A stretch of 64,000 nt of DNA from Centropus unirufus (lineage: Eukaryota; Chordata; Aves; Cuculiformes; Centropidae): NCBI GenBank assembly GCA_013397695.1, contig VYZI01000029.1, positions 1,240,933-1,304,932 of the forward strand, written 5' to 3'. Of the stretch, positions 12,601-24,160 are shown piece after piece. The notes beneath the pieces are model-generated. The model saw only the letters and a program-made list of their open reading frames with translations, was not told the origin of the DNA and made no database searches. Positions within the stretch are counted from its first letter, which is position 1; each line of letters starts with the position of its first letter. The position numbers and the translations under genes are program-made.

Positions 12601-15600
12601 TTAATTTTGGAGACAAAGATGTAGGTCACATCTGTCTTAGCAGGTGATTTACCTAATTACTTTGCATGTTATTCCATAGAGATGGAAAGATTTAGCTAAT
12701 TGTATGCATCCTGTAGACCTCCTGATACATTGTTCCATGTGACTGTTATTATTGTCTCCTGATTTTTCCAGCTCTGTTAACCTATATTTTTATTTATTTA
12801 TTCATTATCCATTCCTTTATTCATTCATTTGGTTTGATTGTTATTATTTATTTGTTTGTTGATTTGGGGGCTAGATGATTACATCAGCGCATGGTACTTA
12901 GCTGAATTTGCTCATGGTTCAGCCTGGCTTGCTACAGATAGAGAGCAATGGGACTTGATGGAAGAAGTACTTTGGGTATTGTTTTTTTGATCCTGAACTT
13001 TAATATAAAGATGTTTTAAACTGGGGTTTATCATGACAGAAAATATGTAGAGGGCATTTTTCTCTACAGTTATATGCAAAAAATTATCACTATACATAGT
13101 GACACATCACTAAATGCCGACAACTGGCATGGTAGCACCGCAGTCTTCAAGGGAGCCTGTTTTGTGTACAGCTTTGTGTTGCGGGCAAGGACCATCAGGG
13201 TTTGAAGGGTAGTTCTTAGCCTGTTCTTGCTCCTGTGTTTCACATTACTGACCTACAGAGAGAGCCAAAAAACAACCTGGTAGCTATTCGCTTTAGGCTT
13301 GCACTCCGCTTCATAGCTCGGAAAGACATTTGAGACTGTTAAATTTAAATTTTTATAGACCATTTTCTTCCCTTTTGCTCTTAAACTCTGCTTGTTTTTG
13401 TAAGTGTGTGATGGATAGCTGACATTTCTTTCAGGGAAGTTTCTGGTCATTGGCCTGGGGCAGGAGCAGTTACTGGGAGGGCAGAAAGGAAAACCAAATA
13501 TCATTCTTTTTGGCAGTTATTGACTGGCAATTGCCTGAAGTCTCTACAATTTGGGAGGAGTGTGGTTTTTTTTGATTTATACTTTTTAATAGCTTCTGGT
13601 CTAGACCTAGGCGAGAAACAATTCCTCCTAACAATTTTTTCTTTTGCTGGTTTCAAAGTTATGGAACCAAGGAGTTTTTGCTACAAGGGCATAGTAGGGT
13701 ACTCTGGTTGAAGTAAGCAGCTCTGGAAGAACTGTGGATTTATGAAACTAACGTTTCCTTCTAAGGGATTGTGTTTGGTCAGTAGTACTTCAGAATCTTG
13801 CTGCTACAGGTACCTACTAACAAATAGGTACCTACCTAACAAATTTAGGTATTTTTAGTAGGCATATGTTTGAGTGGTTAAGAGCCATTCAGCTGAAAAA
13901 AGCCCCAGGGGCTATTCCTCTTTGATGAATTAATTTCAGTAAAAGTAATAATCATAATGAAAAGCTTTGTGAGAAAAAAGTTCATTGCACTATCTATATA
14001 AAATTGAAAGCAATATTCATTACCAAAATTAAGAGCTCTAACTGATGGTTTTCAGAAGTCATATCCACTCTTGAGTTATCCTTTTTTTTTGTTTTTGTTT
14101 TTTTAAGCAGTCTCTCTCCTTCCTTCTCAGAGATGCTCACATGAACATTCACAAACACAAGTTTATATTTCTTCTTAGTACAGAACTCTCAAAATCATAA
14201 CACCTACCTGCAGGTGAGAATAGTTTTAGGTGCCAGGTCCTTGAAGTACCAAGATGATGTGAGGAGGAGGGGTATGCCAAGAAGATAGTAAAAAATTCTC
14301 TATTTCCCTGACTCCTCAGACACATGGCAAAATAGTCTTCTCTTCAAATCTGGTGCTATAACCCCCAAACTACAAACAAAATAGACAACCTAGATGATAT
14401 ATTTCTGTTTGTGTATGTGTGCATGTTAGCATGTGTTTCTTTTTTTTCTTAATATCACTATCTGCATTGTATATTGTGTTATATATGATGCTTTAAAAAA
14501 AAAGCAAAATTAAAGTAATTCTAGAAACCATTTTTTTCTAAGGACAAAATCCAAATTTCTTCTTAGCTCTGTGAGCTGATGCAGAAGGGCTAAAGTACAG
14601 GGTTTGTCAAGTACATTACAGACATGGGACAATGAATGCACTGTGATCAAGATCATTTGATTGTGGTACTGTAAATATTTTTAAAGCTTTTTCTGCCTCA
14701 GGACTGGATATGACATGTTTAGAGTTATTGATTCGAATCAGAAGATTACAAAAACTGGTGCTGAATGTACCACCTTCCTTTTGGCAGTCCAGGGCTGTTG
14801 CAAGCTGATTCACATTGGCTGTGTGATGTGATTCATAAAAACTTCAAGATAAAAAAAACTGCAAAATAGTTCAGAACTTCCAGTTTAGAAAGCCGATGTG
14901 CCTCATGCACCCAAGAACTGCTGCTGGTGAAAGATGTTATGCCTGGGTTACAGTGTTTTATAGGAGATGCAGAGGGGTTGTTGCAGGGTGTTTTGATCTC
15001 CACAAAAATTTTCATCTGGTTCAAATCTTCATGCTGGTCACTTTTAGCAGTAAGCAATGTAATTCAACGAATTTTATACAGATTGCTTTGGACATTTTTT
15101 TTTTTAAGTAGACTCCAGATTGCAAGTGAAGGAGCATATCTCTCAAAGCTCTTGCTTGGTTTGGAGGGTATTGTTGAGGCGAATGTCCATAAAAATCCCT
15201 GCGTTAGTTTACATGTTTTGTGGAAGCATGCTATTCAGTTCTAGATCAACTAGCAAATCATCAGAAATCAAGCATTAAACAAGAGAAAATGGCAAAAACT
15301 GCCCAAGGTCTGGCCTGGTCAGTAAGTATTGCAGAGCTTTTAGGAGGAAATATCATCTTCTCAAGGTTTCAGAGATGAGTGACTCAGAAAAGAGTGCAGC
15401 CCACAGCTAAATCTAATGGCAGGCTGCAGGTGTCCCCTGCTACCTAGCCCAGACTGCATAGATCTGGGCAAGGAAGAGACTGTCTTCCTCCTCCTGCTTT
15501 GTCCACAGTGACCTAATTCAAGTTCCAGGGTCATTCAGACCAATGACCTGGCTGCCAGGCAGGAGGGTTTAGAAAGTCAGCTCCCATGGTTTTAACGCAG

Positions 15601-15696
15601 ACGAAGAGGCCAGGCCTGAAGCATACCTTGGGCAAGTCTGACTCTATCAAAGTAATTTTTGTTTGTGCTTTGTTTTCTTTTCCCTTCCTGCTCCAG
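9638..15696 (+). other. ESR1: ESR1 intron 6
   Basis: A 6,059-bp GT-AG intron. It contains a CR1 fragment at 11400-11830 and a short tandem run of 'gatctgat' units near 10793-10818. No other gene was recognised. Confidence 0.9.
11400..11830 (+). mobile_element. CR1 LINE 3'-end fragment
   Basis: A diverged but continuous CR1 tail in sense orientation: 'atgaggagagactgagagag', then 'cagtgagagaggttaagcactg', 'gagcaggaggttgaactacatgacctt' and the terminal 'tctatgact'. It is non-coding; the two open frames on the opposite strand (11469-11669 and 11537-11761) are chance readings of it. Confidence 0.75.
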
Positions 15697-15880
15697 GTGT
15701 GTACACTTTTCTTTCCAGTACCTTGAAATCTCTGGAAGAGCGAGACTATATTCATCGTGTTCTGGACAAAATCACAGATACTCTGATACACTTAATGGCT
15801 AAGTCAGGCCTTTCTCTGCAGCAGCAACACAGACGACTGGCTCAGCTCCTCCTCATCCTCTCTCACATCAGACACATGAG
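15697..15880 (+). CDS. ESR1: ESR1 coding exon 7 (ligand-binding domain, helices 9-11)
   Basis: A 184-nt exon, identical in length to human exon 7. The acceptor follows a pyrimidine-rich tract (ttttcccttcctgctccag) and the donor is GTGAGA. It opens with two bases completing Gly, encodes 60 residues from [14 protein letters not shown] to [11 protein letters not shown], and ends with AG of a split Ser codon. It covers the dimerisation helix 10/11 segment ([20 protein letters not shown]). Differences from human, such as RDYIHRV for KDHIHRV and SGLSLQ for AGLTLQ, are of the avian type. Confidence 0.97.
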
Positions 15881-17227
15881 GTGAGAACAAGCATGCACTC
15901 AGCCCTCTTGCACTGGTCCTGTGCAAGGCTTCACAAATGCACAAACTTTGCCTTCACAGGTGGGAGTGCAAACTGTGTGTAGAGCTGTTAAAAATACTTT
16001 CCATAAAAATGTATGGAACATGAGCAAAACAGTACATTGGGCTGTGGTCTGAAAGTAGTGTTTTCCCCATTTGTTTCTTCTAGTTTTCTTTTCCTTTGCT
16101 TCCTGTTTGGATAGTGCCATAAGGAGTAAATATTATATATTAATATTATCGGCATCTTCCATTCTTTTTGAAAAGTATCAGGTAGAAGGTTAACGGGCCA
16201 GTAGCCTAGTTCTGCAAACTTTAGTCTCCTGTAAGATAAGATTTCACAGAACTATCACTTTCATGCAGCCACTTTTCATAAGTGGCTTAATTGCAAATCA
16301 CTTTAGAAAAGAGATTAGAATCATCAAATGTATTTTATTCATAAGGATAAATGCAGAACTACTGAATCCCAATCTAGAGGACTATGCCCTTTACTCATTA
16401 GGGGTGAGGTGCCTGAGGCACTCTGTTGGCAGTCATAAAACTGATTCTCCCAAACCTAATTACCTCTTCAGGCCGCTGCTCCGTGTCTGCAGTGTTAACA
16501 AGACAAGCCTATACAAAGATATCATATAGATTTTATTTTTATGACGAGACAAAAGATGCTGTAGCACAGATCTTAATTTTCATTATTTCAGTTAATAAAA
16601 TTAAAGCAAGCACTACATCATAGCTATTAAAGTTGTAACATGCAAATTTTACCTCCTGGACTGATACACAGGTCTTCAGGAAAAAGTCAAGGGGTCTGTG
16701 CATATGGCTTTTTACATGTATCTTTTTGTGGATATTCTGTCTTCCTCCTAATATTATTATTTTTTTTTCCTTAAGAAGAAGGTGTACAATTAAGGATGTT
16801 TCAGATGCACAATGAAGTTAATTATGGTTTCTGTAGTTTTGTGAATGGACACTATTACAAGAGACCATTTTTTTTCTAGGGAAAAAATCTGATATTTTAA
16901 GTTTTCTTATGGGAAAGCTGAGATTCGTCAGATCCACTTAGTCATAGTGCCTAAATTAGGAGTTCATGTATTCTTTGCCACCTTTTAAGCAAAGGAGGGC
17001 AAATTAGCCACCTTTAGAATGCAACTTGCTCATGAGCAGTCTGAAATGTTCTTTGAAGGTGCTGCTTTCTGCTAGCTGTAGCGGGAGTGTACAGGAAATT
17101 CACCATTAAGTTAGGTATTTTGTACAAGATGGATATTATAAGAACCTAAAAATTACTATTTGCTGATAGCATTTTTTTCCCTCCTTGTATATTTAAAAAG
17201 TAACTGTTGTTTTGATACAACCCACAG
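15881..17227 (+). other. ESR1: ESR1 intron 7
   Basis: A 1,347-bp GT-AG intron. No repeat or other gene was recognised in it. Confidence 0.9.
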
Positions 17228-17462
17228 CAACAAAGGAATGGAGCACCTGTACAACATGAAGTGTAAAAATGTAGTTCCACTTTATGATCTCTTGCTGGAA
17301 ATGCTGGATGCTCACCGACTGCATGCACCAGCAGCCAGGAGTGCTGCACCGATGGAAGAGGAGAACCGGAGCCAGCTGACAACTGCAACAGCTTCATCTC
17401 ATTCCTTGCAGTCGTTTTATATAAATGGCAAAGAGGAGAATGATATGCAGAATACAATATAA
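17228..17462 (+). CDS. ESR1: ESR1 last coding exon (helices 11-12, AF-2 and F domain) with stop
   Basis: The acceptor is cccacag at 17221-17227. One base completes Ser, then 77 codons and a TAA stop at 17460-17462. The exon carries KGMEHL (equivalents of human G521, H524 and L525, which bind the steroid D ring) and the helix 12 AF-2 core VVPLYDLLLEMLD with the equivalent of human Tyr537. The F domain after HRLHAP is acidic and polar and ends in MQNTI. That ending is avian; the human F domain differs strongly. Compared with my memory of chicken there are several substitutions in the last 30 residues, so the species is probably not chicken. Confidence 0.97.
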
Positions 17463-17872
17463 GCAAAACTCTAGGGATACAATGGTAGGAGAAACCCTGC
17501 AGTGTACTACCTAGCTCATGCTTCATTTCGTTTACAGTGCCACCTAAGTAAACACTCCAGTGACGAGAGTCACCTGCATTTTCCATTAGAGTGTTTGATA
17601 AATTGCTTGCCTAAATTGATTGTTGATCTTAAATGGAAGACTTTTTATTGTTATGGACAGCCAGCAAGGATTTCCAAGCCGACTTGATTCGCATTGTTTT
17701 TATTTAATTTTGCATCTAACTTGGGTAAGGCCTTATCTAACCCAAACTCTCATTTCCCTATAAATTAGTTGGCCGTACCCCTCATGTGTATTGGTATCTT
17801 CTTGAGTGGTAGCCCCAGATTAAAAGCTTGCTTAATCCTTTACTTGCTTGAAACCTTGAAGCAGTTTGGTAG

Positions 17873-17880
17873 ACATTCCA
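17873..17880 (+). promoter_or_regulatory. Candidate miR-1/miR-206 8-mer target site in ESR1 3' UTR
   Basis: ACATTCCA is a perfect 8-mer match to the miR-206/miR-1 seed, about 410 nt after the ESR1 stop. miR-206 is reported to repress ERalpha through its 3' UTR in mammals. An 8-mer is expected by chance in roughly one of 13 UTRs of this length, so conservation is needed to support function. Confidence 0.4.
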
Positions 17881-20375
17881 GACGACTTTTTTTTTTCTGT
17901 TATGGGGGTGGGGAATGGAAAGTTGATTGGCATCTTGGAGTGCCATAGTGAAACTGTGCTGCTAGTGACTGCTTTGATAATTTAGGTAGATTACAGCCTC
18001 TCTTCTTCCTACATTGGAAAGGAACTCCTACCTGAGAATAACACTGTTGTACCTTGCTGGCTTACCTCAGCAGACAGCCGCCTCTCAAGATCACACTGAC
18101 CAAACTTTTAGGTCCTCTTACCATGTCCTCTTGCTAAATTGCATTGTGTACATCTGTCTTATCTGATCCTACAAAGATAAAGTCTGCCTCTTGGCAGTGT
18201 GTTAATAAAGGGCAACATGGCAAACAGTAATAACAAACATAATTTCTCTTAAATCAGACCAGATGATAAAAAAAAATCATCAGGTCTTTAAAAAAAAAGT
18301 CTTCACACACATAAATGATTTAGCATGACTTTGTAAAAAATCTCTCCTTTTCCTGCTTTATTGTGCTACAAGGTAAGGGGTAAGGATGCCAGTGCAAGAC
18401 TGGCACAGCAGGGTGGGATGGTCCTGTCCCACTTGGTAGAGTGTGACCTAGCCATGTACAGGAAGGCTGGCAGCACACCCAGAACAGGCTTTTTATTGCC
18501 TTGGCTTGCTTTGGCTCTTATTGGGGTGTGCTGTGAAGTCAACAGTAAAAGCTAGTTCACCTACGACACCAGAACTGGGAAATGTGCTTCATATATGGTG
18601 AAGACTCTGGAACTGCATGTCCAGGAAGATATATCTGGCTTTCTTTGTCCATGTGCGTACCTGTTTTTCTTAATTCAGATTCTTCAGACCAACTGTAAAT
18701 ATACAAAAAGGTCCACTGACATCAAGAGTTTCAGCAAGACATGAAAGGATGGAGACTGAAGAAGCCCACATTCTGTGCCATTCAAAGCAGATGTTGGTGC
18801 TGCTGTTTGTTTCAATGAAAATTTTTAGAAAATGGAACATGTCAGGAATATTGCTGGGTATTGGAATGATATTGTTACACAGACTGGGGATATTTCATTA
18901 GTCTAATGATAAAATTTGTCTGTGCTATTTGTACTTGTAACTTACAGGTGCAGCTTGGGATTTAGCACGGACTGGGGACTATTCAATCGGTGGCTGGAAG
19001 TAAGGACAGTTCATAGCACTTGTAGGCTGCTCCATAGCAGCTGGCCACAACGCTAGAGAGGGGTTCAGAGATACTTCTTTTACTGCTATAGTTGAAATCA
19101 TTATGCTAGATTACATTGATATCCTGTAGTAAGTAAATATAGGAAATAGTGCAACCAATGATGTACAAGAGTGACTATGTCTAATAATGCTCCCTGTTAC
19201 ACAAGCAGAATCTGTGTGCAGTGAGATCGAGCTACATAAGCAATTGTGAAGGCAGCAAGACATAGGATGAGTTTGGCTCCAAGTCAAGGATTTGATTCTT
19301 CAGTGAACGTACATAATGATGTCTATAACAGTTTCATGTATATACCGGAGAATATGCACAGTTTAAAAGCCTAATGCCAAATGCTACCTATGTTTGAGAA
19401 GACTCCTTGAAAACTGTGCAAGCCTAAACATGTGAAGCAGTCACTGTTAATATGCCTTATATTGATGCATATTAGTGTCATTTTATTCTGAATGTGCTGA
19501 AGGATTTGTCTTTTTGTGTATTTTGTAAGAGTGTGTGTGCATGTGTGTGTGCAAATTTGGTACCTAAGGGCTCTTGGTGTGCTCCTAAATGCCTTGAAGT
19601 AAAATGCAGATTTTGTTTTGTTCAGTAGCCGGTTTTCAAATGTGTTAGAAAAATAATGAATGCCCTGAAATGATTTCAGGCTAAGATCTGAACGGAGCAC
19701 AGGAATCCTTGTAGTGACACTTAAGAGTTTACACCATCGTCCTTCACTTGTAGCCCCGTGTGCATTAGAGCTGCTCTTTAAATACTGTATATGCAACTTG
19801 GTGTCGTCTATTACAGAACACACAGATCAAGCTCTTAAGCTGCAAGGCAAATATGTTAAAATGAATGCCTCCCTTCCCACATCCCAGAACAGTTCGTTAC
19901 AAGTGTAAATTTGCCCTAGAAAAATAATGGAAAGCAATTCACAACAGAGACTCAGATTCTGACAGCACTTACGTAAGGTAAGTATCACTACACTCTACAG
20001 ATATTCCCAGTGAAGCTGGATAAGTGTGATTTGAAGTGGTATGCAGCAGATAGAAGGGTATCATAATTGGTCTTGGAACACGCAGAATAATCAGTCAGCT
20101 CACAATCTTAATTATGAATGCTTTCCTCAGCTTAGCCCTTGCAAGGAAGTCACCTAGCTTCAACCACTTCTCCCGTGTTTGTGGTGACAACAGTGAGGGG
20201 CATCCAAGAAAGAAAACCAACAATTCCCAGTAACACATTCATTTTCCTTGAGGCGATTTCAGGATATGTATCATTAATTTGTTCATGAGATTTTAATTGA
20301 AGCAGCACCTTAACAAATTTAGTAACCTTCCCATAGTTATCTTGAAAGATGATTGTCCACATATCAGACAGCTGA

Positions 20376-20382
20376 ATGTAGC
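20376..20382 (+). promoter_or_regulatory. Candidate miR-221/222 7-mer site in ESR1 3' UTR
   Basis: ATGTAGC matches bases 2-8 of miR-221/222, which are reported repressors of ERalpha. The site lacks the 3' A of an 8-mer. A 7-mer is likely by chance in a UTR this long. Confidence 0.25.
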
Positions 20383-20520
20383 TATTGAATTGACTAAACA
20401 AAGCCTATGACAAAAAATAACAAATTTTTCATACTTATTTCTGAATGATTATGCTATTGTGTATGCAAACAATTGTGCCTGACATTTGCTAATTGTTATT
20501 TCACAGGATCCTATTCTCTA

Positions 20521-20551
20521 TGTGTGTGTGTGTATGTATATACATATATAC
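20521..20551. repeat. (TG)n/(TA)n microsatellite in ESR1 3' UTR
   Basis: A short run of TG units passes into ATGTATATACATATATAC. It is imperfect and probably polymorphic. Confidence 0.85.
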
Positions 20552-20657
20552 TTTATATTTGGAGATGACAAACCAGTACAACCTGAATACCTGGTGCTGG
20601 ATATTAAACAAAAATATATAGCATGTAAAAAAAGAAAAAAGAAACAAAAATTTTCAA

Positions 20658-20665
20658 GGCAGCTA
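20658..20665 (+). promoter_or_regulatory. Candidate miR-22 8-mer site in ESR1 3' UTR
   Basis: GGCAGCTA is a perfect 8-mer match to the miR-22 seed. miR-22 is reported to repress ERalpha in mammals. Chance occurrence cannot be excluded from one genome. Confidence 0.35.
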
Positions 20666-22348
20666 ATTATGCTTCTACCAAAATACTCATAGTAATGTCT
20701 CTAGATAGATAATGAAAGAATTATTTTATAATGTTTATATGTGAATTTGTAGAAAAAAAAAACACCCAGGAAGAAAAACCAAACCCAAATCCATCCAGAA
20801 ACATAGGTGAAGGACTATCAGCACAGGCCAAACCGAAATGGACCAGATGAATTTTCTTTTCTGGAGAATATGGTTGTCACTGAATTATTATAAAAATCTT
20901 GAGAGGAAACAGCACATAGCACTTGGTGGTGTTCGAGTTTCCAATAATACATGAAAGCTACTCTGGACTGTAGTGGTTCAACTTTGATGTTGCAGACTTT
21001 GTCTCAGGTAAACTCCCTGTAGGGACAGTGGGACTTGTATTGGGGTAAAAGAATTTAAAGTGAGTTTCTTGGTGCATGTTTGTGGTAAATTTCCTATTAT
21101 GTTTCAGTGACATCTCTTGATGACTTTTCTCCTTCTGTACACTAAAGTGTTTCATAATTTAAAAATACAACTAAAAAAAATCTGAAGGGATATTGCAAGG
21201 ACTATCATCAAGTCACTAGACTTCAAATAAAATAAAAAGAAATCTAAATCCCTCCCTGCCCTCAAAGGAAGGGTTTATATTGAAACCTCCATCCATTTCA
21301 ACTGCTGCTGACTGATTACTCAAGAATTGTGCCAGATGTTTAAATTAAATTAAAACTACCAGCAAAATAACAATAATTCTGCCTCATTAGGGCCTCGGTG
21401 TCATCACAGGCTTTGATAGGAACACGGCAAGCCTCTCTTGTGCATATAATATTCTGCTTTAAAATTAGAATGCAATCCAACCTCAAGCTAATGGGATTTT
21501 GTATATAAGATATTCTCAGCTGAATTTAAGTGCATTTCTTAGCTTGAATAAAGAGGTGTCTATTTTCAATGCTATCTACAACTGTTACATAGCTTTATAG
21601 ATAGAAATTCAACATATGTAAAAGAAGGATCACCTTAAAGATGGTATGCTAATACAAACTAGTTTTGCAACTCAAGTATAAACTCAAACTGATCTGGGAA
21701 TTTTAAGTTAATATTTCCCTAATATTAATATACTACCCTTTCTACTCACCATTCTCTTTAATCCTTTAAATGTAGATAGCTTTATATCCTGAAAGATGTT
21801 TTCAAAGTGACTGCTGCCCATAAGGGTATTCAGTTTTGCACTGTGTTTAAAAAAACAAAAACTAAAAAAAAACCAAAACTTTTGCATTCAAATGTGCCTA
21901 AACAAAGAAACAAAAAAAATTCAAAAAAAATATATATGCTGCCATCTTGCAAATTATTATGCTCTGTACTCCTGTGTGCCTATAAATTAGAAGTCTATTT
22001 CTTCAGAAAGTGCCCATTGGAAAATGAAGGGGTAGACTGCTAGTCATGAGACTTGCATTAACAAGCCACTTTATGTATCACCTTATTGTATATACTATAA
22101 AACTAATGCTTTTGTGTGCACTATCTAGTCTGTCAATGGCAAGTTCTTTCTTTGGTATAGGCCCAGCTGCCATAGTGTGTTTGCAGAAGTATTCTGTTCT
22201 TTCGCTGATGAATATAAAATTATTAATGCCTTTGTTTTGGTGAGGTTTTTTTTTTTTTTTTCGCTCTGCACCTAGGAAAAGCCTAAATGAAAAATCTAGT
22301 AGGTTACTCCTTTGGTGCAAGATTTTTATCAATGTGTTTGATGTTGAA

Positions 22349-22361
22349 AATAAAGAATAAA
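22349..22361 (+). terminator. ESR1: Doubled poly(A) signal, probable ESR1 transcript end
   Basis: Two AATAAA hexamers at 22349-22354 and 22356-22361 lie one base apart, followed by a U-rich downstream region (ctttgtttcatttgttatc). Cleavage is expected around 22375. No ESR1-like sequence is recognised after it. Confidence 0.7.
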
Positions 22362-22980
22362 CCAGAGCACTTTGTTTCATTTGTTATCTTTTGCATAGTT
22401 TAAAAAATATGTGTCTCTGCTTATTGTTGTCCATTAGACAGTAAAATGGTAAACTGTTGTTTTACAGAAAGTATTATTTTTCTGTGCAACTAAGTGAATA
22501 GCCTTTGTTAATTAGCTCCTTCACCTTCTTCGTCAGCGCCAGAAAGCGGCCCTATCTAGGTGTGACAATGTGTTAGGTCTAGTCTCTAGTATTCCTAATG
22601 ATACCAGGGAAGTCACCCAAATACTTAGTATGTTATATGCTTTTAATGTGCACTGTTTTGGCTTGTGAAACATTAAGGTGGAAGAAACCAATTGTGTGAT
22701 TTTAGCTTTCTGTAGCTGACTGCCATTTACCATGAGTTAGCCAGTATCAAGTGAAACAGCCCTTCTTTCCCAAGTGAATGTTAGTCCTCAAAAAAAAAAA
22801 AAGTCTTGAGTAAGCAGTCAGGAAGGGGATGAACAGAAATGAGAAATACTTCTATTGACACAAAATCGCTTCAAACTTACCCCTATCTTAAATTACTCCA
22901 CAAGCTGTATTTGATCTTTACAAAGAATCAAGCCAGTAACCTATAGCATTTGCACATGTATGTAGGTATTTCAATACTTA

Positions 22981-23007
22981 CACACACACACACACATATA
23001 TATATAT
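22981..23007. repeat. (CA)n(TA)n microsatellite
   Basis: Eight CA units run into TA/AT alternation. It lies in intergenic DNA shortly after the ESR1 transcript end. Confidence 0.9.
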
Positions 23008-23839
23008 CAGTAATATAGAGAGTATACAGTCTCTAGAATGATTTTTTTCATCTATTTTCTGTGCTTTGCTTGTACTGAGTGGAACTATTGGATTATAGGT
23101 TCTTTTCTTTCCCTACATCAATATATAAATATATATCACTGTACATAACTTAAAAATGGTTAGATTATTACCTCAAGTCTAACTATCATCTTAATTATTA
23201 AGACAAGACAGACAATATACTTTGTCCATGTGAAACCTTATCTTATAGCTTATCAAATGTGAAAGCAAATAGATAATTTGAACTCCAAAAGGAAGGTGGG
23301 GACTTTTTGGATTTGTACATGCCAAATATTACTAAGCAATGGTTCAAACTAATAAGACTGTTTTGCAACATTCTTTTTTTGTGACAAAAATCTTGACTGA
23401 GAGTTGCTACTTCATCCACAAAGGGTGGGCCGGAGAAATAGGAACTAATTGCACATGTACCTATGCTCAAAATAATAACACTGTTTTCAACGCTGACTCA
23501 AAATCTATCAACATTCAATTGCTTTATACACTTTTTTTATCCAGAGGACCAAACGAGCACTAAGGTCAAATGCTTTTATAGCTCATGTTTATGAGGACTG
23601 TTCCTACATGAGACTGAACTCATAGGCTTCATCTGAAAAAAATAGCTAGACAGCAGCAGACTCCTGCAAAATCAAAGACCTAACACTCCTAAATTAAAGT
23701 CTGAAGTCTAAGCATACTTACATCCGCAAAAAGTGTAAAAATTTGAATATGCAAAGGATTGTACAGTACCTGAGGTTAGTCAGTCCTTTGCTCATCTCTT
23801 GCTGGAGCACAACGTGACTACAGTACAGCTGAGCTGGGA

Positions 23840-24160
23840 AAGCACTCCTGGAGATTGTCTAGACCAATTCTTGGATCAGAGTTGAGTCACCTATAGAACA
23901 TTGCTTCGAGCCATGTCAAACTGAGTTTTGAATAGCCACAAATGGAGACTCCACTGCCTCTCTGGGTAAACTGTTCCACTGTTTGTCCACCCTCACATTT
24001 AAAAATATTCTCCTGTGCTCAGATGGAATTTCATGTGGTTTAATTTATACCACTGCCTCTTGACCTGTCAGTGAGCACAAGCGAAGAGTCTGGCTCCTTC
24101 TTCATTCCCTCCTATTAAATGTCTTCTGTGATTGGAGAAGTACAAGAGATGCCACCTTGT
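23840..24160 (-). mobile_element. CR1 LINE 3'-region fragment
   Basis: In reverse orientation the + strand shows CR1 tail blocks in order: 'ggagattgtctagacca', 'gttttgaatagccacaaatgg', 'ctccactgcctctctgggtaaactgttccac', 'tgcctcttgacctgtcagtgagcac' and 'gaagagtctggctcc'. It is diverged and non-coding. The two overlapping frames at 24251-24491 just beyond it were not recognised. Confidence 0.85.

Larger units (their letters stand above)
1..22375 (+). other. ESR1: ESR1 gene, 3' part (last three coding exons plus 3' UTR)
   Basis: Estrogen receptor alpha, a ligand-activated nuclear receptor that dimerises in the nucleus and regulates genes through estrogen response elements. Only the C-terminal half of the ligand-binding domain (helices 7/8 to 12) and the F domain lie here. 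Three exons of 134, 184 and 235 coding nt join in phase and match human coding exons 6, 7 and 8 in size and boundaries. The DNA-binding domain and earlier exons lie before the window. The gene converges on SYNE1 with about 9 kb between the two 3' ends. Identity is certain from protein similarity; the transcript end is inferred from poly(A) signals. Confidence 0.95.
17463..22375 (+). other. ESR1: ESR1 3' UTR (inferred extent)
   Basis: About 4.9 kb, AU-rich, of similar size to the 3' UTR of human ESR1. The end is placed after the paired AATAAA signals at 22349-22361, which are followed by a U-rich stretch. Earlier AATAAA hexamers near 18203, 21230 and 21545 could give shorter transcripts. It contains a TG/TA microsatellite at 20521-20551 and short seed-type matches to miRNAs known to repress ERalpha. 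The 150-residue antisense frame at 19371-19823 has no recognisable domain and is treated as noise. Confidence 0.7.

Noticed and set aside
19371..19823. 150-codon antisense frame within the ESR1 3' UTR
   Set aside because: His/Thr repeats come from a TG-rich stretch read backwards; no domain and no sign of a separate gene.
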